Positions 50,701 to 58,358 of a DNA stretch of 64,000 bases are shown here, in pieces (within the stretch, counting starts at the first letter, position 1; each line of letters begins with the position of its first letter). The notes beneath the pieces were generated by a model. That model had not been told where the DNA came from. It worked only from the letters and a program-made list of their open reading frames with translations, and ran no database searches. Source of the DNA: Chitinophagaceae bacterium (GTDB lineage: Bacteria > Bacteroidota > Bacteroidia > Chitinophagales > Chitinophagaceae); the NCBI GenBank assembly GCA_023251255.1, contig JAHEZD010000012.1, positions 18,422 to 82,421 on the forward strand, given 5' to 3'. Both the position numbers and the translations under genes were made by a program.

Positions 50701-51804
50701 GTGTCCATTAAAATCATGGATGATGGAAAAGGCATTGCCCCTGAGAACCTGAAGAGATTGTTTGCCAATTTCTTCCAAGTGAATGATGACCAATCCAATA
50801 ATACGGGTTATGGTATTGGCCTGGCCCTATCAAAAAGCATCGTGGAGCTGCACAAAGGGGAACTGACCGTTGAGAGCGACCTAGCAAGCGAAAAAGGAAA
50901 TGGCCATACCACTTTCACGGTAACACTGTTAAAGGGCAAGGAACATTTCAATGCAGAACAATTACTTGGGGAAGGGAAGGAAACAGCCTCATTTGTGGAG
51001 CATGCCACAGCTATCATGGTTGACGGAACCGACATGGAAGAAGCCATCAAGAAACCGGTTGTTTTATTGGTGGAAGACAATGATGAACTGAGGGCCTTTA
51101 TCAATGAATCATTGAGCAACCAATACACCATTGTGGAAAGCATCAATGGTTTGGCAGGTATGGAAACGGCCCTTGAACATATACCGGACCTGATTATCAG
51201 CGATGTGATGATGCCGGAAATGGATGGCCTCACCATGGCAAAGAAACTACGAACAGACGAGCGCAGCAACCATATACCCATCATATTGCTCACAGCAAAA
51301 GCTTCATCCGAAAACCAGTTGGAAGGGTTGGAAACAGGTGCGGAAGCTTATATCACCAAACCTTTCAGCATCAAAGTGCTGGAACTCCATGCCCGTAACC
51401 TTATTGCTTCACGGGTGGCCATGCGGCAAAAATTCAGCCGCCAGGTAATGCTTGAGCCCAGGCATACGCCCATCAATACCGTGGAGGAGGATTTCCTGAA
51501 CAAGGTCATGCTGATCATTGATGAACATATGGATGACCCGGAATTTGGCGTGGCCATGCTTTCCACAAAAGTGGCCATGAGCCAGCCAATACTTTACAAG
51601 AAATTGAAGGCCCTGACCGATATGTCCGTAAACGATTTCATCAAGTCCATACGGTTGAAGAAAGCAGCCTACCTACTGCAGCAGAAACAGATGACGGTAT
51701 ATGAAATAGCCTATGCAGTAGGGTACAATGACCGCAAATATTTCAGTCAGGAATTCAAGAAACAGTTTGGCAAAACCCCAAGCGACTACGCGCAGGGGGA
51801 ATAA
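47728..51804 (+). CDS. Hybrid two-component system regulator (Reg_prop sensor, kinase, receiver, AraC HTH)
   Basis: The 1,358-residue protein is a complete one-protein signalling chain in the inner membrane. After a signal-like N-terminus come 14 ligand-binding propeller repeats (cores such as ILWVGTSNGLNKY, residues ~60-690), consistent with two seven-bladed propellers, a Y_Y_Y domain (about 715-800), one membrane helix (about 808-830), HisKA (His853 in SHEIRTHLT), HATPase (NLLTNAFKFTPDGG, DDGKGI, GYGIGLALSK), receiver (about 1111-1230, Asp1159 in ISDVMMPEMD, Lys in YITKPFS) and an AraC-type HTH (about 1275-1355). Such regulators bind oligosaccharides in the periplasm and activate polysaccharide-utilisation genes. 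The H-box has His where Pro is usual (RTHL, not RTPL). It is convergent with the glycosidase operon at 52-64 kb, its likely target. Confidence 0.93.
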   Translation: MIVLQKLFRYLFTVTVSLVCTQSIIGQNILFRHLTVENGLSQNAVMAIAQDKRGFLWHGTRYGLNRYDGTHFKVYKNSPNNNNSISDNLINALLVDDEGILWVGTSNGLNKYNAEKDEFERIVANPSDKGSLNNSSINCIYQDSKKHIWIGTKNGLNLLIDKKGNRFQSTFGTKQDPIGNYIRIIFESYDGNLWVGTSTELIEMSAAKGTYQYRSFRHDEKDAASLSADYVTSIVEDSKHNLWVGTLHDGINLYNKASNSFTRFYQNTSSSSPIIHNNIRKMMLDKDGKIWIGTQDGLSIFDPITKQSISYQHDPEVGTSLTNNSIHSIFQDVHGTIWIGTYHGGINMAYSYTTPFTIYQNKRLPSSLSSNIVSSIVEDGSHNLWIGTEGGGLNYFNRSDGKFTSYKYNPNDSSSISSNLIKIVYKDKVGNIWIGTSYSGGLNLLDPSTKKFRHFSVERSSKETVSFDEVVALLEDSKGNMWVGSQSGLTQLKKRNGQFETHTSLVTWENKLHRKNINVLFEDSQKNLWIGTSAGLHLLRNNSDSVITYLKNDASSSNLQSDFINCMIEDSKGRIWIGTYYGGISLYNAATNNFTTFTDKEGLPNNNVMGILEDAANNLWLSTDNGLSKFNLLDKSFKNYTTSDGLAGNKFNNNSFFKDSKGEMFFGGNNGLTAFVPNKIGTNKYVAPLVFTGLKLFGNEVGINQEDQLLAQDINSTKEIVFKHDQNIFTIDFALLNYIKPEKNRYAYKLEGFDKNWNYVSTTSATYNNLPAGNYTFLVKAANNDGVWTAAPTSIQIKILPPLWKTWWAYCIYIIAIAAIVFFFLRFLWMRELFKREHELQQFKLNFFTNISHEIRTHLTLISGPVEKLLASIKEEGFARKQLQHVKSNADRLLNLVSELMDFRKAETNNLPLHVTQENIVPFLEEIHSAFHEMAVARNIRIPFIAINKNIEVYFDKRQMEKVVFNLLTNAFKFTPDGGNISIEVLDRKNEVSIKIMDDGKGIAPENLKRLFANFFQVNDDQSNNTGYGIGLALSKSIVELHKGELTVESDLASEKGNGHTTFTVTLLKGKEHFNAEQLLGEGKETASFVEHATAIMVDGTDMEEAIKKPVVLLVEDNDELRAFINESLSNQYTIVESINGLAGMETALEHIPDLIISDVMMPEMDGLTMAKKLRTDERSNHIPIILLTAKASSENQLEGLETGAEAYITKPFSIKVLELHARNLIASRVAMRQKFSRQVMLEPRHTPINTVEEDFLNKVMLIIDEHMDDPEFGVAMLSTKVAMSQPILYKKLKALTDMSVNDFIKSIRLKKAAYLLQQKQMTVYEIAYAVGYNDRKYFSQEFKKQFGKTPSDYAQGE

Positions 51805-52172
51805 AAGGTGAATCAGTACCGCTTCCAAGGATTATCCCCAAAGTCGTTATTGCGAACAAGGTGAATCAATCTTTACCTCCGGCTAGATGGTAATTTAGGC
51901 AGTTTTCAGTAGTGATCTATCTTGAATAGTTGAGTGTCAGCCTGTCCCGGATAACTATCGGGATTGTCGAAGGCGGCTTTCTATCGTAATTCTAATTCGG
52001 TTTCGACAAACCTGCCTTTGCTGGCGGCAGGCTCAACCCCGATGGAAACTTGGGGCAGGCTCTGACAATATTTCAAAATGAGTCACTCCCCGGATTTTTG
52101 TTATCTCTTTCCAATTGACATTTCAGTTGCTTTTGGGAAATACGACAGTAACAGTAGTAGTTTGTTTCTACA
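51805..52172. other. Convergent intergenic stretch with REP-like palindrome
   Basis: No gene. CCCGGATAACTATCGGG (51946-51962) shares its core with the palindromes near 21840 and 22035. CCTGCCTttgctggcGGCAGG (from about 52010) is an inverted repeat similar to the one near 8060. No classic terminator with a T-run was found for the regulator gene. Confidence 0.5.
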
Positions 52173-52658
52173 CTAAGCTGCTACTTTCTCCGCATCCTGT
52201 TCATCCATCTTCGTTACAGCCAACATAGCAGCATACCCTTTTACGAAGTATTGCCAAAGTACCATCCCTGCACCCACAATAACAATGTTCTTCATGATGT
52301 ACTGCCCCAGTAAAGTGAAGCCATAGGGCTGGTGCCCAAATGTTTTTTCAGGGAAGAATATAAAAGGTGTGAACGTAAAGAACATATGAACAAACATCAG
52401 TAATAGTGTTGGTTTCATCCAAAGCCTGCATATCAGCAATAAGCCAATGGCACATTCCGAAACAGCCAACATAACCAACGACAACTGCTTGGGCAAAACA
52501 TGGAAAGTAATGATGTTGATCGTATCAATGGCCAGTTTTTCTGCGGGGCTATAGCTATGAAAGAATTTCAGGAAACCAAACCAGCAATAGATGACACCAA
52601 TGCAGATACTGAGTATATGTATGGCAGGGAACCTTTGCTTATTGGATGGATTTTTCAT
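52173..52658 (-). CDS. DoxX-like four-helix membrane protein
   Basis: From the ATG at 52658 (MKNPSNKQRF) the 161-residue protein has four membrane helices and the DoxX-type opening GVIYCWFGFLKFFHSYSP, followed by PKQLSLVMLAVSECAIGLLL and a conserved FTPFIFFPEKTFG loop. The DoxX/YkgB-like family is poorly understood; some members act in redox balance. The longer frame to 52934 only translates a MITE-like element. It is the last leftward gene after the glycosidase operon, 326 bp downstream of it, with the element in between; whether it belongs to that transcript is uncertain. Confidence 0.75.
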   Translation of the reverse strand: MKNPSNKQRFPAIHILSICIGVIYCWFGFLKFFHSYSPAEKLAIDTINIITFHVLPKQLSLVMLAVSECAIGLLLICRLWMKPTLLLMFVHMFFTFTPFIFFPEKTFGHQPYGFTLLGQYIMKNIVIVGAGMVLWQYFVKGYAAMLAVTKMDEQDAEKVAA

Positions 52659-52677
52659 GTAGCTCAATAATTTAATC

Positions 52678-52853
52678 ACTGATGTTACGCAAAGATTGTG
52701 GGATGATGTCAGCCTGATGCCCTCGAAGGCAATCTGGTTTCCAAATAGGTTTCGACAACACTTCGACAAGCTCAGTGTGACATTCCTCAATCCCGATGAA
52801 AATATCGAGACAGGCTCTGACATCAGTATTTGACATTTTTGCGTAACATCAGT
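52678..52853. mobile_element. MITE-like element, copy 2
   Basis: The 176-bp element has 19-bp terminal inverted repeats, ACTGATGTTACGCAAAGAT (52678-52696) and its inverse at 52835-52853, with one mismatch. Flanks TAATC and TAACC could be a 5-bp target duplication with one difference. The interior matches copy 1 at 22397-22540 in reverse orientation. It sits 19 bp upstream of the DoxX-like start codon and may supply or block its promoter. No coding capacity. Confidence 0.78.
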
Positions 52854-52984
52854 TAACCAGTTACAGGTTCTGTCTGTGACTGGCACTTTGAGCAAACGTT
52901 CAATGGACTGTAAAAAAAAATTCACCGCTTCCATAAAAATGAATGGGGTTCACTGTTCAACCAACAGGGATATGTGTTCAAAAC

Positions 52985-54457
52985 TTATTTTTTTATAGCT
53001 GCAACTTTTGTTGGAAAAGCAGACTGGCCCATTAAATTAGTTATTGCTAGGCCCGTTACATTGTTGCTTTCCAAAACATGCGCAAAATAGGATGGCCTAT
53101 TACTGCCCCATAATACCGAACAATTATTAACATTAAGGGAGCCTGCCGTATCAAAATAAAACCCTGATGTAGGCGCTTTTACAATGCCTTCCAGCATACT
53201 TGGACGGCGGTCGTACACCCCACCAGCAATATTCGTCGTTTTATTGATTTGCAGGTCAACATTATCAAAATGGATACCCGTTATTTTGTCCTTTGTTTCA
53301 GCACTTACATACACCCCATTCTCGCTGCGGCATTTAATATTGCTGAAGAAAATGTCGCTCACGTTGCCAACCTTGCCTTCCGTAGCGCCTTTGGGAAAAC
53401 GCCAGTTGGCATCCTTGTTATTGGCCTTAGCCCTGCGGTAAGCCGTTACATAAATAGGTTCTGACTTGCCCCACCAAACATCTGAGAAGAGATGGGAGTC
53501 TATCACAAAATTGGAGAATACCACATCTGTTACGGTTCCCTCATCCCTGTTCTGGATACCGATACCACGGTTACTTTTGGTAATGATACAGTTATTGAAG
53601 ACAATATGGCGGATACTGTCCATATTTTCAGAGCCAATCTTTACGGCACAGCTTCTTGAGGTCATGGTGCAGTTGCTGACTGTGATATTTTCACAAACAC
53701 CAAATTCCTCAAATTCCCTCCTGTTCTTTAAGCAGATACAATCATCACCTGATTCTATGTAGCAGTTGGTGATGCGGACATTCTTACTATGGTCCAAATC
53801 AATGCCATCGCTGTTCCTTACTTTAAGGCTATTGAGCAAAGTAATATTTGAAATGGCCACATCATCACAGCCCACCAAATGCACTGTCCAATAGGCGGAG
53901 TTACGGATCGTAAGGTCTTTGATGCGGATATTCTTCCCACCAACAATGGTCAGTACATGCGGCCTAGGGTCTATGATGTTGAAAGGCTTCAATACATAGG
54001 AATCTTCCAGTTCAGCTCCCATAAAGGAGATACCGTTCCCGTCAATAGTGCCACTACCTGCAATGGTTACATTGACCAAATTCTCGCCGCCAATCCAAAT
54101 GGTGCCCTCCCCTTTGTTGTTACGGAAAGCGCTTTGGGTATAAACATGTTCATCAGGGTTCGCCAATAGTTTTGCATTGGCTTCCACATGCAGTTCCACA
54201 AAAGACTTCAAGTCAAAAGGTCCAGTTAAAAAAGTTATGCCAGCAGGTACCACTACCCTCCCGCCGCCTGCTGCATGGCAGGCATCAATGGCTTTTTGAA
54301 TGGCTTTGGCATCGTCTGTTTTACCATCACCAACAGCTCCATACTGCTTTATGTTGAACAGGTTATTTTCCTGTGCGTAAACAACATTTGCGCACAATAC
54401 AATACTGCAGCACAAGGCAGTAATGGTTCTTCTCCTAACAATATATCTCTTCAACAT
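52985..54457 (-). CDS. Glycoside hydrolase family 28-like (polygalacturonase fold), first copy
   Basis: The 490-residue secreted protein has a signal peptide (ends VVYAQ), the pectinase-type start FNIKQYGAVGDGKTDDA, and a right-handed beta-helix. GH28 catalytic landmarks NSDGIDLD and SGDDCICLK give the expected Asp residues. The next canonical motif, GHG, is replaced by SRSCAVKIGS, and the RIK region reads RGIGIQN. Family members hydrolyse galacturonan or rhamnogalacturonan linkages with inversion. Without the usual histidine, specificity may differ from polygalacturonase. It is the last enzyme gene of the operon, 5 bp after the GH92 gene, with tight spacing implying co-transcription. Confidence 0.85.
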   Translation of the reverse strand: MLKRYIVRRRTITALCCSIVLCANVVYAQENNLFNIKQYGAVGDGKTDDAKAIQKAIDACHAAGGGRVVVPAGITFLTGPFDLKSFVELHVEANAKLLANPDEHVYTQSAFRNNKGEGTIWIGGENLVNVTIAGSGTIDGNGISFMGAELEDSYVLKPFNIIDPRPHVLTIVGGKNIRIKDLTIRNSAYWTVHLVGCDDVAISNITLLNSLKVRNSDGIDLDHSKNVRITNCYIESGDDCICLKNRREFEEFGVCENITVSNCTMTSRSCAVKIGSENMDSIRHIVFNNCIITKSNRGIGIQNRDEGTVTDVVFSNFVIDSHLFSDVWWGKSEPIYVTAYRRAKANNKDANWRFPKGATEGKVGNVSDIFFSNIKCRSENGVYVSAETKDKITGIHFDNVDLQINKTTNIAGGVYDRRPSMLEGIVKAPTSGFYFDTAGSLNVNNCSVLWGSNRPSYFAHVLESNNVTGLAITNLMGQSAFPTKVAAIKK

Positions 54458-54462
54458 AGCAT

Positions 54463-56745
54463 CTATTTATTGGTGGTCAATGAAGATGGTCTATTTTCAG
54501 TTTTGCTCCCCCAATTAGTGGGCGCATCCTGTAACCATATTTCCAATTTACCGCCACTGGTGAACAAGGAATGATTGATATAATTTCTATTGTACAAGCT
54601 ACCATTCAACAATACCTTACTGATGTAGGGCGAAGCAGTGGAAGCTTTATGGCAAATAATATCTAGCTGTTTGTTATTGGGCAATATAATAGTTACAGCA
54701 TCGAAGATCGGCGAACACAGAAGATATTCATTGGACACAGGGTCCAAAGGATAAAAACCCATTGCAGCAAACACATACCAAGCACTCATTTGCCCAGCAT
54801 CATCATTGCCACCCAATCCGCCTGCACCATCACTGTATTCATTTTGCAAAATAGCCCTGACTGCTTTTTGCGTTTTATAGGGAGAAGCCGTGTAATTGTA
54901 CATGAACGGAACCTGGTGCCCCGGTTCATTGCCATGCCAGTACTCATTCTTTGCAAACAGGCTGTCCAATTGGGTTTCAAGCACCTTTGCTCCACCCATT
55001 AGCTTGGCAAGACCAGCAACATCCTGCGGCACATAAAAAGTATATTGACGGGGCGTACCTTCTGTTATGTATGCCTCCCGTTTGTCTGCATGAAAATCCT
55101 CAGACCATTTGCCATTGGCATAACGACCACGCACCATACCAACCGAACCATCAAAAACATTTTTGTAGTTGAAAGAGCGTTGATGCAGTTCCTGGTAATC
55201 ATCCATTTTGTTCAGGCCCCTTGCCACCATGCTCAATGCATAATCATCATAAGCGTATTCCAATGTTCGGCTTACCTGTTCCTTCTTATGGAAAGCCTCC
55301 TGCACACTATCTTCCATTGGAATGAAACCATATTGCAGGTAGGAAGGCAAGGCACGCCTACCCATGCCATTGATATAATCCTTAGTCGATGCCGTTTCAA
55401 AAGCATTTTTACGCATGAGATTGTATGCGCTGTTCACATCATAATCACGGATGCCTTTTGTATAAGCCGATGCTATAAAAGCAGTAGTATGGTCACCAAT
55501 CATCGCTGCTGTGTAATTGTTCCAACATGGAAAGATGGGCAGCCAGCCACCTTGCTCCCCTTTTAAAATCAATGACTGTACAAATTGATTGGCAAGCTTA
55601 GGTTGCAATATTTCCAACAAAGGCAACTGTGCCCTGTAGATATCCCACATGGAGAAATCATCGTAGTAATTGCCGTTTATCTTTTTCAACGCATAGCTAC
55701 CTGCAAACTTTGGGTAGCTGCCATCCATATCATTGAACAAACGTGGATGCTGCATGGTATGGTACAGACTGGTATAAAAGACCCGCTTCACTTTTTCATT
55801 TGCTGTTGCAACGGTTATTTGGCCCAAAGCCTTTTGCCAGGTGGACCTAGCATTATCCATAATGGCTTTGAAGTCCCAATTGGGCATCTCATACCGCAGG
55901 TTTTGTTTGGCACCTTCCATGCTACTGAAAGAAGTCCCCATCCGTATTCTTAGCTGTTCCCCCTTATGCAGGTAAAAGCCAAGATAGCCACCGCCTTCTT
56001 TTTTATTTAAAATGCTATCTGCTGGATAAATAGTTGCCTCACTGAAGGTACCACCATTGCTTGCCAGTCTTTCAAATTGAATGAAGAAATAACCGCTGAA
56101 GCCAGCAGGTTTTCCCCAACCTTGATAGATGCGATGGGCCGGATTGTAGCCATACACTTCACTTTTAGCAACATCCACTTTCACAAACCCTTCATTGTAA
56201 TCGCTATTGGGTGTAATGAGCAGAAACAGGCTATCATCTTGCTGCATGGTGAACTGCATCATGCCGCAACGCAGTGTTGAAGTAATTTCTGATGTGAGAT
56301 GGATAGTAGGCAAATCCAACTTGTAATAATGTGGTGACGTTGTTTCATTGTCATGGGAAAAGGGAACAGTTACGCCTATTCTCAACTTGCCTGTAACCGG
56401 CATGATGGTGACACTTCCATAATCCTGCGTGCAGGAGCCGCTAAGCCAATGCGTGGCGCGGAAACCACTCAGCAAACTGTCCTTATAGAAGTAAGGAGGT
56501 ATACACTTATTCTCTGTCAAACGTGTTTGTGGCGTAAACTGTGTCATGCCAAAAGGCAGGCCTACAGATGGAATGGTATTGGCATTTTTTTCACTGCCGG
56601 CTTCGCTGTGCTTGGTAGCATTCACCGTTGTAGATGGTGCCGTACCAGATAAAGGTTGCACATACTTCACCAGGTCCTGTGCATGAATTGGACCTGATAG
56701 AATTGTACACAAAACCGCAAGGAGCAAACAGTCCATTTTCCTCAT
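54463..56745 (-). CDS. GH92-family alpha-mannosidase, first copy
   Basis: The 760-residue secreted enzyme (signal ends GPIHAQ) has the GH92 N-terminal beta-sandwich (LVKYVQPLSGT, NTIPSVGLPFGMTQFTPQT) and the C-terminal (alpha/alpha)6 domain. Motifs WLPIFPCWNNYTAAMIGDH, NEPGHQVPFMYNYTASPYKT and GGNDDAGQMSAWYVFAAMGF carry the conserved acid, base and Ca2+-site residues. GH92 enzymes are Ca2+-dependent inverting exo-alpha-mannosidases. This copy belongs to a subgroup beginning without the usual PFIGTGGHGH motif. Its start overlaps the stop of the second GH28 gene by 4 nt (ATGA). Confidence 0.88.
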   Translation of the reverse strand: MRKMDCLLLAVLCTILSGPIHAQDLVKYVQPLSGTAPSTTVNATKHSEAGSEKNANTIPSVGLPFGMTQFTPQTRLTENKCIPPYFYKDSLLSGFRATHWLSGSCTQDYGSVTIMPVTGKLRIGVTVPFSHDNETTSPHYYKLDLPTIHLTSEITSTLRCGMMQFTMQQDDSLFLLITPNSDYNEGFVKVDVAKSEVYGYNPAHRIYQGWGKPAGFSGYFFIQFERLASNGGTFSEATIYPADSILNKKEGGGYLGFYLHKGEQLRIRMGTSFSSMEGAKQNLRYEMPNWDFKAIMDNARSTWQKALGQITVATANEKVKRVFYTSLYHTMQHPRLFNDMDGSYPKFAGSYALKKINGNYYDDFSMWDIYRAQLPLLEILQPKLANQFVQSLILKGEQGGWLPIFPCWNNYTAAMIGDHTTAFIASAYTKGIRDYDVNSAYNLMRKNAFETASTKDYINGMGRRALPSYLQYGFIPMEDSVQEAFHKKEQVSRTLEYAYDDYALSMVARGLNKMDDYQELHQRSFNYKNVFDGSVGMVRGRYANGKWSEDFHADKREAYITEGTPRQYTFYVPQDVAGLAKLMGGAKVLETQLDSLFAKNEYWHGNEPGHQVPFMYNYTASPYKTQKAVRAILQNEYSDGAGGLGGNDDAGQMSAWYVFAAMGFYPLDPVSNEYLLCSPIFDAVTIILPNNKQLDIICHKASTASPYISKVLLNGSLYNRNYINHSLFTSGGKLEIWLQDAPTNWGSKTENRPSSLTTNK

Positions 56746-58355
56746 AATATACGAATTTCTTTTCCCGTTTTGGTTCCCAGTTCAATACCCTGCAACGACT
56801 TATCCCTCACGTTCTTCAGCACCATCACTGGCAAGGCGTTCTTCACAGGAATATGGATACCGTTCAATTGCAGCCCGTTCACGTCATCAAACACCATGGC
56901 AGTCCTAAAATCATCCTTTTTGTACAACAGCAGCTTTATGTTCTTCATCTGCAACCCCTCCACATGCCTTACAAACAGGCCCCAGGAGGGCAGTTCGCCA
57001 AACATGGAGAACTCAGGATAGTCTTTCTCCGCTTCTGTAATCAGGTGCAAAGAATCCAACGGAAAACAATTCACCTGTTTGCTGGCCCCACCTTCATAGC
57101 TGATGCTGATATTTTCCAGTACTACGTTCTTAACAGGGTGGTTGGGCAGGCCACCAATAGCAGAAGGAAATACATTGTGCTCATAGATAATGGCGGTAGG
57201 GTCCTTGGAAGAATGGTTCCAGGGCGATACGCTGATAACCTTTTTACCATCAGGCACAATACCTTTCGGGTACTTCAATAAAGGCCCTTCCATTTCATAC
57301 CCTGCATCGGGTTTGCCCAATGGCACTTCCACCGTTACATCTTTGATGAAGATGTTCTTGATGGAAGAATACACCGCATCCTCATTCCTATGACCCGATT
57401 TTATAAAGATGGCATTGCCGGTATTCTTTGCCCTAACATTTCTAATGTCCACATTCTCCAAAAAGCCGCCATCAACGGTTTCAATGGCAATGGCTGAACG
57501 GTAGGTATCGTACACTGTTAAATTGCGTACCGTGATATTTTTAAAGCCACCCAATGAACCTGTGCCTATTTTAAAAGCATTGGCGCTTGAACGCAACGTA
57601 CAATTATCAATATAGATACTATCGCAATAGTCATTACGCCTTGCTGACTTCAAGCAAATGGCATCATCGGCAGCATTAATGAAGGAATTGGTGATACGCA
57701 CATTTTTACAATCAACAATATCAATACCGTCATTGTTCCAATAAGCAGTACTTTCCAGTTTAATGCTATCTATAGTTAGGTTCCTGCAACGTTCATAATG
57801 CGTTACCCAACTGGAGGCATCCTTGCAGGTAATACCTGTAATCTCAATATTGCTGCATTCTTCGAAATAGAAAAGATTGGTCCTTGTGTTTTCTTCAGGG
57901 CGTTTGGTTTTCCAATCCTTGGAGGTTAGGGTACCTTCTTCCAACCGTTTAAAAATATCTTTCACCACTTCACGCCCCTGTCCATCAATCGTGCCTTTAC
58001 CTGTAATGGAAATATGATGTTGTTTCACTGCAACAATCAGTGATGGACGTTTCACACCATCATAATCCTTACGCTTACTGCTCCCCTGAATTACAGCCCC
58101 GTTTGATAAATGCAATTCCACTCCAGACCTCAATTCAATGCTACCTGTAATAAATATTCCTTTAGGCACCACAACTGTTCCACCTCCATTTCTTGAGGCT
58201 TCATCAATGGCTTGTTGAATGAATGCTGCGTTATTGGTTGCGCCATTAGCAATAGCACCAAATGCAGTGATATTGTATGTTTTCTGCTGACCAAAAGCAG
58301 TGGCCAAGAACACAGAAAACAACAAGGATAAAACAGTATATTTCATAGTGGGCAA
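56742..58355 (-). CDS. Glycoside hydrolase family 28-like, second copy
   Basis: The 537-residue secreted protein (signal ends TAFGQ; ATG at 58355, alternative at 58346) opens with YNITAFGAIANGATNNAA and a GGGTVVVPKG strand typical of GH28 beta-helices. Catalytic-region motifs are NNDGIDIVDC and AADDAICLKS; the GHG position reads ANAFKIGTGSLGG. It is about 45 residues longer than the first copy, with a distinct region around 330-450 (EMEGPLLKYPKG, VSPWNHSSKD). It is not a recent duplicate of the first copy. Spacing: 3 bp after the second GH92 gene and 4-nt overlap with the first. Confidence 0.83.
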   Translation of the reverse strand: MPTMKYTVLSLLFSVFLATAFGQQKTYNITAFGAIANGATNNAAFIQQAIDEASRNGGGTVVVPKGIFITGSIELRSGVELHLSNGAVIQGSSKRKDYDGVKRPSLIVAVKQHHISITGKGTIDGQGREVVKDIFKRLEEGTLTSKDWKTKRPEENTRTNLFYFEECSNIEITGITCKDASSWVTHYERCRNLTIDSIKLESTAYWNNDGIDIVDCKNVRITNSFINAADDAICLKSARRNDYCDSIYIDNCTLRSSANAFKIGTGSLGGFKNITVRNLTVYDTYRSAIAIETVDGGFLENVDIRNVRAKNTGNAIFIKSGHRNEDAVYSSIKNIFIKDVTVEVPLGKPDAGYEMEGPLLKYPKGIVPDGKKVISVSPWNHSSKDPTAIIYEHNVFPSAIGGLPNHPVKNVVLENISISYEGGASKQVNCFPLDSLHLITEAEKDYPEFSMFGELPSWGLFVRHVEGLQMKNIKLLLYKKDDFRTAMVFDDVNGLQLNGIHIPVKNALPVMVLKNVRDKSLQGIELGTKTGKEIRIL

Positions 58356-58358
58356 TTG

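Noticed and set aside
52659-52934. N-terminal extension of the DoxX-like protein
   Set aside because: The added 92 residues translate the MITE-like element; the protein with four helices is complete from 52658.
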